Positions 1 to 5,132 of a DNA stretch of 5,132 nucleotides are shown piece after piece. Made by a program: the position numbers and the translations under genes. This DNA is from Treponema sp. (GTDB taxonomy: Bacteria > Spirochaetota > Spirochaetia > Treponematales > Breznakiellaceae): NCBI GenBank assembly GCA_031266695.1, contig JAISAK010000182.1, forward strand, positions 1 to 5,132, given 5' to 3'. Under the pieces are notes generated by a model. It was not told where the DNA came from and made no database searches. It worked only from the letters and a program-made list of their open reading frames with translations. Every line of letters starts with the position of its first letter. Position 1 is the stretch's first letter.

Positions 1-501
1 CCAGTCATACTTGCCGGTAACCTGGCGCAGAAGCTCCGGCCGGTCATGAAACGAAAATCCCAGATGCCGTATCAGCCCCCGTTTTTGTTTCTCCTTAAGC
101 TGCTCGTACACTTTATTCTGTTCGGCTATGGGAAGATGGGCCCGATTGATATTGTGCAAAAGATAGAAATCAAAATATTCGGTTTTGCATTTTTTGAGCT
201 GCTCGTTAAAAATCCGTTCCACATCGTCCTGAGTCTTTATCATCATGAGGGGCATCTTGGTGGCAAGATAAAAATCGCTCCTGTTGTGGCGGGAAAGGGA
301 TTCGCCGGCAAAGGATTCCGAGCTGCCCTCGTGGTACATATAGGCGGTATCAAAATAGTTGACTCCCCGATCCAGGGCATAGTCGACCATCTCGGTTGCC
401 TGGGCGCTGTCAATATCCTTGTGCCCGTCTTTGCAGGGAAGACGCATAAAACCGAAACCGAGCAATGAAATTTCACCGTTTTTAAGGTTCCTTTTTTCCA
501 T
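1..501 (-). CDS. Aldo/keto reductase, N-terminal part (cut by the left window edge)
   Basis: This is an NAD(P)H-dependent oxidoreductase of the aldo/keto reductase (TIM barrel) superfamily, presumably cytosolic. The frame is open from ATG at 501-499 to base 1, giving 167 codons with no stop, so the 3' part lies outside the window. The protein starts MEKRNLKNGEISLLGFGFMRLP, and GFGFMRLP (residues 15-22) is typical of the first strand. The usual catalytic tetrad is visible: D51 and Y56 in YFDTAYMYHEG, K82 in LATKMP, and H116 in FYLLHN. RGLIRHLGFSFHD (about 140-153) matches the next conserved strand. The GFGxMRLP opening and LLHN suggest the COG1453-like subgroup, whose members often carry a C-terminal 4Fe-4S ferredoxin-like domain; that part cannot be seen here, so this is inference. 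A GGAGGT ribosome binding site five bases upstream supports the start. Substrate unknown. It is transcribed divergently from the ABC operon. Confidence 0.93.
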   Translation of the reverse strand, partial: MEKRNLKNGEISLLGFGFMRLPCKDGHKDIDSAQATEMVDYALDRGVNYFDTAYMYHEGSSESFAGESLSRHNRSDFYLATKMPLMMIKTQDDVERIFNEQLKKCKTEYFDFYLLHNINRAHLPIAEQNKVYEQLKEKQKRGLIRHLGFSFHDRPELLRQVTGKYDW

Positions 502-506
502 ACCAA

Positions 507-512
507 ACCTCC
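507..512 (-). promoter_or_regulatory. Ribosome binding site of the aldo/keto reductase
   Basis: Read on the minus strand, GGAGGT lies five bases before the ATG at 501-499. It fixes that ATG as the start and supports the minus-strand frame as a real gene. Confidence 0.85.
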
Positions 513-531
513 GTTTTGTCGTAGTTCTTAT

Positions 532-560
532 AGAATACGATACTGTCGGGATTGGTTCAA
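532..560 (-). promoter_or_regulatory. Sigma70-type promoter of the aldo/keto reductase
   Basis: On the minus strand a -35 box TTGAAC (555-560) and a -10 box TATTCT (532-537) are separated by exactly 17 bases. Both boxes are close to the consensus TTGACA/TATAAT. Transcription would begin near base 525, leaving a leader of about 24 bases with the GGAGGT site. This is a sequence match only. Confidence 0.6.
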
Positions 561-582
561 GCCGATTTCAGGCCGGTACGCG

Positions 583-592
583 GGGCGCGCCC
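583..592. repeat. 10-bp perfect GC palindrome in the divergent promoter region
   Basis: GGGCGCGCCC is its own reverse complement. It sits between the two divergent promoters, about 22 bp upstream of the reductase -35 box and about 60 bp upstream of the binding-protein promoter. A dimeric regulator could bind it, but the low-complexity GC make-up means it may equally be chance. Confidence 0.3.
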
Positions 593-653
593 TCAGAGCA
601 ACAAACTATTTGCCGTTTTTTCCGGCGGTTTTCGGAAATAACACGATCCGGGG

Positions 654-682
654 TATTCAGAGGCGCTCCAAAAAGGTATACT
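654..682 (+). promoter_or_regulatory. Candidate promoter of the amino acid ABC operon
   Basis: The -10 box TATACT (677-682) matches TATAAT at five of six bases. At 17-bp spacing the -35 position holds TATTCA (654-659), only a three-of-six match, so the promoter may depend on an activator. Transcription would start near 689, about 28 bases before the start codon. Confidence 0.45.
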
Positions 683-706
683 GGGAGCCTGTTGCAATTG
701 AATTTT

Positions 707-712
707 GGAGGA
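707..712 (+). promoter_or_regulatory. Ribosome binding site of the binding-protein gene
   Basis: GGAGGA lies four bases before ATG 717. It decides the start: an in-frame TTG at 705 overlaps this site and is therefore not the initiation codon. Confidence 0.8.
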
Positions 713-716
713 AAAC

Positions 717-1520
717 ATGAAAAAGGCAATTTTAACGGTTTGGGTGATTCTTCTTGCGGGGGGTGTCCTTTTTGCCGGCGGCTCAAAGCAGGGTTCCGGC
801 GGGCTTACCATAAAGCCCGGCGTTCTTATGGTCGGCATGGAGATAGGTTATCCCCCGATGGAATACCTCGATTCCGACGGTAAGCCCGTGGGGTTTGACG
901 TGGAAATGGCCGGCCTTATCGCGAAAAAGCTCGGTCTTACACTGGAGCTGGTTGACACCGCCTGGGACGGCATCTTCGCGGGCGTCGAGACCGCCAAATA
1001 CGACTGCATCATGTCGTCGGTAACCATCACCGACGCGCGGCTTGCCGTCCATAATTTTTCCGAGCCCTATATCGGAAACGCCATGTCCCTGGTTCTGCTC
1101 AAGGGGTCAAGTATCACCGCGAAGAGCCCCCAGGATCTTTCCGGCCTTGGCGTAGCCTACCAGGCGGAAACCACGGCGGATTTCTACATGGCCGATCTTG
1201 CCGCCCGGGGCCTTAAATTTTCGCCCTACGAGTACGACAAGGTTATCAACTGTTTTGACGTGCTCAAGCTCGGCCGGGTCGACGCCATCGTAACCGACAG
1301 CCTGGTGGCGGTTGACTATATTGCCCCCGCGGACACACCCTTCGAGCTTGTGTGGCAGGGTCCCGCGGATGAAAAATTCGGCATCTGCCTCAAGAAGGGG
1401 AATGACGCCCTTACCGCGGAGATCAACAAGGCCCTGAATGAACTGTTTGCCGAAGGAACCATGCACGAGCTTTCCCGGAAAATTTTCAAGCTCGACATGG
1501 TATCGGCGGCCCGGCAGTAG
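717..1520 (+). CDS. Polar amino acid ABC transporter, periplasmic substrate-binding protein
   Basis: This 267-residue protein belongs to the SBP_bac_3 family (HisJ/GlnH/FliY type), which captures an amino acid in the periplasm and delivers it to the permease. Residues 1-20 form a signal peptide: MKK, a hydrophobic core, then LFA before GG, with likely cleavage after A20. There is no lipobox cysteine, so it appears to be a free periplasmic protein. Family motifs follow in order: VGMEIGYPPMEYLD (39-52) with an aromatic Y45, GKPVGFDVEMAGLIAKKLG (55-73), SSVTITDARLAVHNFSEPY (100-118) with R108 in the position that binds the ligand carboxylate, and DAIVTDSLVA (189-198) with D194 as the likely amino-group contact. 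The length is normal for the family. It is first in a three-gene operon, and its stop lies 20 bases before the permease. The ligand cannot be read from sequence; cystine, glutamine, arginine and others are all possible. Confidence 0.95.
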   Translation: MKKAILTVWVILLAGGVLFAGGSKQGSGGLTIKPGVLMVGMEIGYPPMEYLDSDGKPVGFDVEMAGLIAKKLGLTLELVDTAWDGIFAGVETAKYDCIMSSVTITDARLAVHNFSEPYIGNAMSLVLLKGSSITAKSPQDLSGLGVAYQAETTADFYMADLAARGLKFSPYEYDKVINCFDVLKLGRVDAIVTDSLVAVDYIAPADTPFELVWQGPADEKFGICLKKGNDALTAEINKALNELFAEGTMHELSRKIFKLDMVSAARQ

Positions 1521-1528
1521 GGGCCCGC
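1506..1528 (+). promoter_or_regulatory. Candidate hairpin spanning the binding-protein stop codon
   Basis: GGCCC (1508-1512) pairs with GGGCC (1521-1525) around an 8-base loop that contains the TAG stop. One bulged base lets the stem extend with GC (1506-1507) pairing to GC (1527-1528). No T tract follows, so it is not a classic terminator. Hairpins after binding-protein genes can protect the upstream message and lower expression of the permease; that role is inferred here. Confidence 0.35.
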
Positions 1529-1540
1529 AAGTAAAGCTGT

Positions 1541-2212
1541 ATGCCGCAGAAAATACTTTCGTGGATTCCCCAGCTCCTTGACGGAGCCCGGGTTACTGTC
1601 CTTCTTACCATCCTTGCCGTTTCCGCGGGGCTGATATTGAGTCTTTTCCTTGCCCTGGGAAAGATGTCGAAGCGCCTTATCATCAATAAATTTTGCAGCG
1701 TCTATGTATTCTTTTTCCGGGGTACTCCGCTCCTCATGCAGCTTTATTTCATCTACTACGCCCTTCCTCTGGTGCATCCTGTCTTTGTCATCCGTACCGG
1801 GGATCAGTTTTTTGATCGCTTTATCCCGGCCTTTATCGCCTTTGGCCTTAACTCCGCCGCTTACTGCGCGGAGATCATCAGGGCGGCGATACAGAGTATA
1901 GACAAGGGGCAGTTCGAAGCTTCCCGCGCCCTTGGCCTTTCCTACGCCCAGACTATGCGGCTTGTGATTATTCCCCAGTCCATCAGGCGGCTGATACCGC
2001 CGGTGGGCAACGAGTTCATCATGGTTCTCAAGGACGCTTCCCTGGTTTCGATGATCGCCCTGGTAGACATTACCAAGGCGACGCGGAACATTGAGTCCTC
2101 GACCAGATCGGCCCTTGTCTATATCCCGGCGATGATTCTCTACCTTATCATTACCGCTGTATTTTCGTTTATCTTCCATAAGCTGGAAAAGAAATATTCC
2201 GTTTATGAATAA
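1541..2212 (+). CDS. Polar amino acid ABC transporter, inner-membrane permease
   Basis: This 223-residue permease is of the HisM/HisQ/GlnP type. It forms the membrane channel of the importer, most likely as a homodimer because the operon encodes only one permease. About five hydrophobic segments are visible, near residues 17-40, 52-80, 94-112, 158-178 and 193-213. [11 protein letters not shown] (60-70) is the family signature. The cytoplasmic EAA loop that docks with the ATPase is [20 protein letters not shown] (126-145), with the key glycine at G132, and is followed by [11 protein letters not shown] and [10 protein letters not shown]. The ATG at 1541 is the first possible start, because a TAA closes the frame at 1532-1534. 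There is no clear Shine-Dalgarno sequence before it (GCAAGTAAAGCTGT), which suggests weaker translation than for the binding protein. The gene ends 11 bases before the ATPase gene. Confidence 0.95.
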   Translation: MPQKILSWIPQLLDGARVTVLLTILAVSAGLILSLFLALGKMSKRLIINKFCSVYVFFFRGTPLLMQLYFIYYALPLVHPVFVIRTGDQFFDRFIPAFIAFGLNSAAYCAEIIRAAIQSIDKGQFEASRALGLSYAQTMRLVIIPQSIRRLIPPVGNEFIMVLKDASLVSMIALVDITKATRNIESSTRSALVYIPAMILYLIITAVFSFIFHKLEKKYSVYE

Positions 2213-2223
2213 GGGGCCGCGTC

Positions 2224-2982
2224 ATGGCAATGATTAAAACCGAAGGGGTCTGCAAATCCTTCGGTTCCCTCCGGGTGCTCAAGGATGTATCCCTTACGGT
2301 GGAACAGAAGGAAGTGGTCTGCATCATCGGCCCTTCGGGGGCGGGAAAGTCCACCTATCTGCGTTCCCTCAACAGGCTTGAATTTATCGACGACGGCAGA
2401 ATATACATCGAAGACAAGCTGCTCTTTGACTGCCGCGGCGGGGTGAACAGCGTAAAGATGCCCGTGGAGGAACGGAACAGGGCCCTGCTTGAAGTCGGCA
2501 TGGTCTTTCAGCGCTTTAACCTTTTTCCCCATAAAACGGCGCTGGAAAACGTAATGCTTGCCCCGGTGCACGTGCGCAGGCTTAAGCCCGAGGAAGCCAG
2601 GGAAAGGTCGAAAAAGATGCTGGAGCGGGTGGGCCTCAGTGACAAGATTGATTCTTTTCCCAGCCAGCTCTCCGGCGGCCAGCAGCAGCGGGTCGCCATA
2701 GCCCGCGCCCTTGCGATGGAGCCGCGGATTATGCTCTTTGACGAGCCCACCTCCGCCCTTGACCCGGAGCTGGTCGGCGAGGTGTTAAGCGTTATGAAAG
2801 GCCTCGCCGGCGCCGGAATGACCATGCTGGTAGTCACCCATGAAATAGGTTTTGCCCGGGAAGCGGCGGACAAGATTGTCTTTATGTTTGAAGGGGCGAT
2901 CCTTGAAACCGGCAGGCCCGACGAAATTTTCACCAGCCCCAAAAATGACAGAACCCGGCAGTTTTTGCAGAGCGTGCTGTAG
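2224..2982 (+). CDS. Polar amino acid ABC transporter, ATP-binding protein
   Basis: This 252-residue cytosolic ATPase (GlnQ/HisP type) powers the importer as a dimer. All nucleotide-binding elements are present and intact: Walker [10 protein letters not shown] (36-44, K42), Q-loop Q96 in [14 protein letters not shown] signature LSGGQQQR (149-156), Walker B IMLFDEP (169-175) with catalytic E174, D-loop SALD (177-180), and switch H206 in VVTHE. The segment [20 protein letters not shown] (67-86) is an insertion before the Q-loop, comparable to that in HisP-length members, and explains why it is longer than the roughly 240-residue GlnQ. AAGGGG (2211-2216) serves as the ribosome binding site for ATG 2224. 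A second in-frame ATG at 2230 gives [12 protein letters not shown], the more usual family N-terminus, and cannot be ruled out. It is the last gene of the operon and is followed by two hairpins. Confidence 0.96.
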   Translation: MAMIKTEGVCKSFGSLRVLKDVSLTVEQKEVVCIIGPSGAGKSTYLRSLNRLEFIDDGRIYIEDKLLFDCRGGVNSVKMPVEERNRALLEVGMVFQRFNLFPHKTALENVMLAPVHVRRLKPEEARERSKKMLERVGLSDKIDSFPSQLSGGQQQRVAIARALAMEPRIMLFDEPTSALDPELVGEVLSVMKGLAGAGMTMLVVTHEIGFAREAADKIVFMFEGAILETGRPDEIFTSPKNDRTRQFLQSVL

Positions 2983-2992
2983 GGCCCCCTCA

Positions 2993-3014
2993 CGGGGCGC
3001 GTTATTGCGCCCCG
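2993..3014 (+). terminator. GC-rich hairpin after the ABC operon, no U tract
   Basis: CGGGGCGC (2993-3000) and GCGCCCCG (3007-3014) form a perfect 8-bp stem around the loop GTTATT, ten bases after the ATPase stop codon. The sequence that follows is GC-rich rather than T-rich, so it is more likely an RNA-stabilising 3' hairpin or a weak terminator than an efficient intrinsic terminator. Confidence 0.5.
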
Positions 3015-3101
3015 CGGCGCGCTGCTCGGGCTAAAGCCTTCGCGCCTTTATTCGGTACTGTAATCTTTTTGTGCGCCGGGCGCTGTTGCCTTCATTGAAT
3101 T

Positions 3102-3128
3102 AATGCTCCTCGCGGAGCGTTTTTATTT
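3102..3128 (+). terminator. Intrinsic (rho-independent) terminator between the ABC operon and nox
   Basis: GCTCC (3105-3109) pairs with GGAGC (3114-3118) around the tetraloop TCGC. The stem extends outward by a T-G and two A-T pairs (3102-3104 with 3119-3121). The tail TTTTTATTT (3120-3128) follows directly. This is the classic layout and would insulate nox from ABC operon transcription. It lies about 120 bases after the ATPase stop. Confidence 0.7.
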
Positions 3129-3136
3129 CGCCCCAC

Positions 3137-3165
3137 TTGTTTTATACCGGTTTGTGCACTAATCT
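3137..3165 (+). promoter_or_regulatory. Candidate nox promoter region
   Basis: TTGTTT (3137-3142) and TAATCT (3160-3165) are spaced by 17 bases. The -10 match is only three of six, and the A/T-rich stretch TTTAATAAT (3165-3173) offers alternatives. A promoter is expected here because the terminator at 3102-3128 separates nox from the upstream operon. The exact boxes are uncertain. Confidence 0.35.
3151..3162. promoter_or_regulatory. Imperfect palindrome in the nox promoter region, possible operator
   Basis: TTTGTGCACTAA is a 12-bp inverted repeat centred on GTGCAC, with one mismatched pair. It overlaps the spacer and -10 of the candidate nox promoter, where a redox- or oxygen-responsive repressor could act. 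It does not match the spaced Rex consensus (TTGTGA, six bases, TCACAA), so no regulator is named. Confidence 0.25.
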
Positions 3166-3187
3166 TTAATAATCATGGCAAAAAATT

Positions 3188-3194
3188 GGAGGAG
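3188..3194 (+). promoter_or_regulatory. Ribosome binding site of nox
   Basis: GGAGGAG lies six bases before ATG 3201. An in-frame TTG at 3186 runs into this site and would add five residues ahead of the FAD-binding strand, so ATG 3201 is the start. Confidence 0.85.
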
Positions 3195-3200
3195 ATATTT

Positions 3201-4535
3201 ATGAGTAAAATAGTCTTAATTGGCGCGAATCATGCCGGAACCGCCGCGGCTAACACTATTCTGGATAATTATCCGAAGAACGAACTGGTGATCTTTGACA
3301 GCAACAACAATATCAGTTATCTGGGCTGCGGTACCGCCCTTTACATCGGCGGACAGATTGACGGGACTGAGGGACTCTTCTATTCCTCAAGGGAAAAGCT
3401 GGAGGCGAAGAAGGCCGTGGTTCACATGGAAACCGGCGTTACCCGGATTGATTTTGACGGAAAAAAAGTTTACGCCGCGGACAAAACCGGAAAGGAATAC
3501 GCCGAAAGCTACGACAAGCTTATTCTGGCCACCGGTTCCCTGCCCATCAGCCCGAAAATCAAGGGCCTGGATACTCCCAATGTCAGCTATGTAAAACTTT
3601 ACCAGGACGGCCAGCACATTCACTCCCTGCTTGGTAAACCGGAAATAAAAAACGTTGCCGTCGTGGGCGCGGGTTACATCGGAGTGGAACTTGCGGAAGC
3701 CGTCCGCCGGCGCGGGAAGGAGGCCCTTCTCTTTGAAGCGGAAAGTACCAGCCTGGCGAGTTACTACGACGACTGGTTTACCCATGACATGGACAAGGTT
3801 CTTGCGGATAACGGCATCAAACTCCACTTCGGGGAAATGGTGCAGGAGATTGAAGGCGGCGACCGGGTCAAAGGCATTATCACCAACAAAGGCAAATACC
3901 AGGCAGACCTTGTAATCATGGCCATCGGCTTCAGGCCTAATTCGTCCCTGGCCAAAGACGCGCTGGAAACTCTTCCCAACGGCGCCTACAAGGTAAACCT
4001 GAAACAGGAAACCAGCAGGAAAGACGTTTATGCCATCGGCGACTGCGCCTCGGTATACAGCAACGCCGTTCAGAACAGCGCCTACATTGCCCTTGCCACC
4101 AACGCGGTGCGCAGCGGCATTGTCGCCGGGCACAATGTCTGCGGCACGGCTCTGGAATCCGCGGGCGTGCAGGGCTCCAACGGCATCTGCATCTTCGACT
4201 ACAAGATGGTTTCCACCGGCCTCAACATGAAGGCCGCGGAAAAAGCGGGCTTTGCCCCGGCCTATACCCAGTTTGAAGATCTCCAGAAGCCGGCCTTTAT
4301 CAGGGAGAACAACCACAAGGTCAAAATTCGCATCGTGTATGACAAAAACACCCGGAGGGTACTGGGCGCACAGATGGCCTCCCGTCAGGATATCTCGATG
4401 GGGATACATATGTTCTCCCTGGCGATAGAGGAAAAGCTTACTATCGACAAGCTCAAGCTGCTGGATATTTTCTTCCTGCCCCACTTTAACCAGCCCTATA
4501 ACTATATCACCATGGCCGCGCTGGGGGCCAGGTAG
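3201..4535 (+). CDS. nox: NADH oxidase, FAD-dependent, pyridine nucleotide-disulfide reductase family
   Basis: This 444-residue cytosolic flavoenzyme oxidises NADH with O2, forming water in most close relatives, and so removes oxygen and regenerates NAD+ in fermentative anaerobes. MSKIVLIGANHAGTAAA (1-17) is the FAD-binding start and carries the family's conserved active-site histidine, H11. C43 in SYLGCGTALY (39-48) is the single redox-active cysteine that cycles through a sulfenic acid. LATGS (109-113) and VYAIGDCAS (277-285) complete the FAD site. The NAD domain has VVGAGYIGVELAE (154-166, glycines 156/158/161), with E179 after the second strand favouring NADH over NADPH. The dimerisation domain (about 330-440) ends in the conserved FFLPHFNQPYNYI (424-436). 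Length is normal. Peroxide-forming NADH oxidase, NADH peroxidase and CoA-disulfide reductase share this fold, so the product is not certain from sequence. A terminator upstream suggests its own promoter; the next gene follows after 29 bases. Confidence 0.93.
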   Translation: MSKIVLIGANHAGTAAANTILDNYPKNELVIFDSNNNISYLGCGTALYIGGQIDGTEGLFYSSREKLEAKKAVVHMETGVTRIDFDGKKVYAADKTGKEYAESYDKLILATGSLPISPKIKGLDTPNVSYVKLYQDGQHIHSLLGKPEIKNVAVVGAGYIGVELAEAVRRRGKEALLFEAESTSLASYYDDWFTHDMDKVLADNGIKLHFGEMVQEIEGGDRVKGIITNKGKYQADLVIMAIGFRPNSSLAKDALETLPNGAYKVNLKQETSRKDVYAIGDCASVYSNAVQNSAYIALATNAVRSGIVAGHNVCGTALESAGVQGSNGICIFDYKMVSTGLNMKAAEKAGFAPAYTQFEDLQKPAFIRENNHKVKIRIVYDKNTRRVLGAQMASRQDISMGIHMFSLAIEEKLTIDKLKLLDIFFLPHFNQPYNYITMAALGAR

Positions 4536-4564
4536 CGGACAGGGGCGGGGTCTTAGACCTCACT

Positions 4565-5074
4565 GTGAAGAAAAAATATCTGCGTTATGTGAAAGGTCTG
4601 CGGGAGATGCTGAAAAAAAAGGCGTTTATTGGAAAGGCGGGTTTGTTGATTGCTGTTTTCATACTGGCTTCCCGCCCGGCTTTCCCCCAGGATAGCGGTA
4701 CCAGGATTCTCGATTTGCTTGATGATGTTTTAAACGCCGCCGTGGAAGCGGGAAAGGATACGCCTCCTGCCCCTCGGCAGCCGGCGGCGAAGCGTCCTTC
4801 TTTCTATATTCTTAACAATACCGGTTTTACCGTTAAAAGCATCTATGTATGCCGGACGGATACCGCGGACTGGGGCCCCGACATTTTTACCGGCCCTTAT
4901 CTGTACAATGGCCGGAGCGTCCTTGTCACGCCGGACGAGCGTTTTGACGGGGCGGAGAACTATAACATCCGGCTTGTAGATGTGGACGGCGACTTTTATT
5001 CCAAATACAACGTAAAAATTTCCGATCGTGATACCCTGCGAATAAGTATTGACGATTTTGAGTTTGAAAAATGA
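4565..5074 (+). CDS. Small exported protein of unknown function with a C-terminal NNTG/LVDxDGD domain
   Basis: No named function is recognised. The 169-residue frame starts at GTG 4565; ATG 4607 (residue 15) is an alternative that gives a more standard signal peptide (MLKKKAFIGK, then the hydrophobic AGLLIAVFILAS, then RPAFPQ), with cleavage probably near residues 41-43. Neither start has a well-spaced Shine-Dalgarno sequence: AAAGG ends ten bases before 4607, and GGGAG abuts it. After the signal come a short amphipathic stretch (TRILDLLDDVLNAAVEAG, 46-63) and a Pro/Ala linker (64-78). A compact, probably all-beta domain (79-166) follows, with FYILNNTGFTVKSIYV, a WG at 103-104, and IRLVDVDGDFYSKYNVKI (135-152). 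I recall similar domains in treponemal exported proteins, but no role is established. D139/D141/D143 could form a metal-binding loop (inference). It has one cysteine, C96. It lies 29 bases after nox with no terminator between, so it may be co-transcribed. Confidence 0.8.
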   Translation: MKKKYLRYVKGLREMLKKKAFIGKAGLLIAVFILASRPAFPQDSGTRILDLLDDVLNAAVEAGKDTPPAPRQPAAKRPSFYILNNTGFTVKSIYVCRTDTADWGPDIFTGPYLYNGRSVLVTPDERFDGAENYNIRLVDVDGDFYSKYNVKISDRDTLRISIDDFEFEK

Positions 5075-5115
5075 AGATACCCCGCCGCAAGCACTAAACT
5101 TGACCCACAGATTCA

Positions 5116-5123
5116 GAGGTGAT
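5116..5123 (+). promoter_or_regulatory. Possible ribosome binding site for a gene beyond the right edge
   Basis: GAGGTGAT matches eight consecutive bases of the extended Shine-Dalgarno sequence. Only nine bases remain after it and no ATG, GTG or TTG lies in them, so any gene it serves would start at or just past the window end. The other bases of 5075-5132 hold nothing I can identify. Confidence 0.3.
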
Positions 5124-5132
5124 TACATATCG

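Noticed and set aside
46..468. A 140-codon plus-strand open frame
   Set aside because: It is the antisense of the aldo/keto reductase, whose minus-strand frame has a ribosome binding site, a promoter and the full catalytic tetrad.
612..626. GCCG/CGGC hairpin with a T-rich loop in the divergent intergenic region
   Set aside because: The 4-bp stem with a 7-base loop is too weak and has no U tail, so it is not called as a terminator or leader structure.
1316..2179. A long minus-strand open frame opposite the permease (287 codons)
   Set aside because: Its translation is charged and low in recognisable motifs, it lies entirely across the permease and the end of the binding-protein gene, and GC-biased third positions commonly produce such antisense frames.
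1520..2989. GGGCC-type sequence directly after all three ABC gene stops
   Set aside because: The three sites (1520-1525, 2213-2218, 2983-2988) share only a few GC bases; apart from the candidate hairpins at the first and last genes I cannot distinguish this from chance.
3137..3175. Rex-type operator before nox
   Set aside because: Only one TTGTG half-site is present (3152-3156), with no CACAA partner at the required spacing.
3387..4484. A 365-codon minus-strand open frame opposite nox
   Set aside because: It mirrors nox codon by codon and shows no family motif; nox carries all expected catalytic residues.
1..5132. CRISPR array, transposon ends, tRNA, riboswitch or defence genes
   Set aside because: I found no spaced direct repeats, terminal inverted repeats, cloverleaf sequence or matching protein motifs anywhere in the window.

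Overview
The window reads as a chromosomal stretch from an anaerobic, fermentative diderm bacterium. A spirochaete of the Treponema type, including the termite-gut branch, fits best. The pointers are an NADH oxidase of the Brachyspira/Treponema-like Nox type, a substrate-binding protein whose signal peptide ends in the LFAGG style common in treponemes, and a small exported protein with an NNTG...WG...IRLVDxDGD domain that I recall from treponemal genomes. The assignment is by pattern recognition only; no rRNA or other phylogenetic marker is present. Base composition is moderately GC-rich and even across the genes, with no sign of recent transfer.

Layout, left to right. (1) The N-terminal 167 codons of an aldo/keto reductase lie on the minus strand (501 to 1) and run off the left edge. 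(2) A divergent intergenic region (502-716) holds a well-formed sigma70-type promoter for the reductase, a weaker promoter for the rightward operon and a 10-bp GC palindrome between them. (3) A three-gene polar amino acid ABC importer follows on the plus strand: periplasmic binding protein (717-1520), membrane permease (1541-2212) and ATPase (2224-2982). (4) An intergenic region (2983-3200) holds a GC-rich hairpin without a U tract, a better intrinsic terminator with a T-rich tail, and the promoter region of the next gene. (5) nox, an FAD-dependent NADH oxidase (3201-4535), comes next. (6) A small exported protein of unknown function (4565-5074) follows it. (7) The last 58 bases contain no gene but carry a strong Shine-Dalgarno-like sequence that may belong to a gene starting at or just beyond the right edge.

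How the genes work together. The three ABC genes form one complete, minimal importer: the binding protein captures a polar amino acid in the periplasm, a homodimer of the single permease forms the channel, and two ATPase copies drive it. Nox reoxidises NADH with O2, giving water (or peroxide in some family members), and would serve oxygen defence and redox balance in an anaerobe. The reductase and the small secreted protein have no evident functional tie to their neighbours.

I see no mobile element, CRISPR array, RNA gene, phage gene or defence system, and nothing amounting to a clearly new system. The least explained items are the small exported protein, the two candidate operator palindromes, and the hairpin at the binding-protein stop codon next to a permease start that lacks a Shine-Dalgarno sequence.
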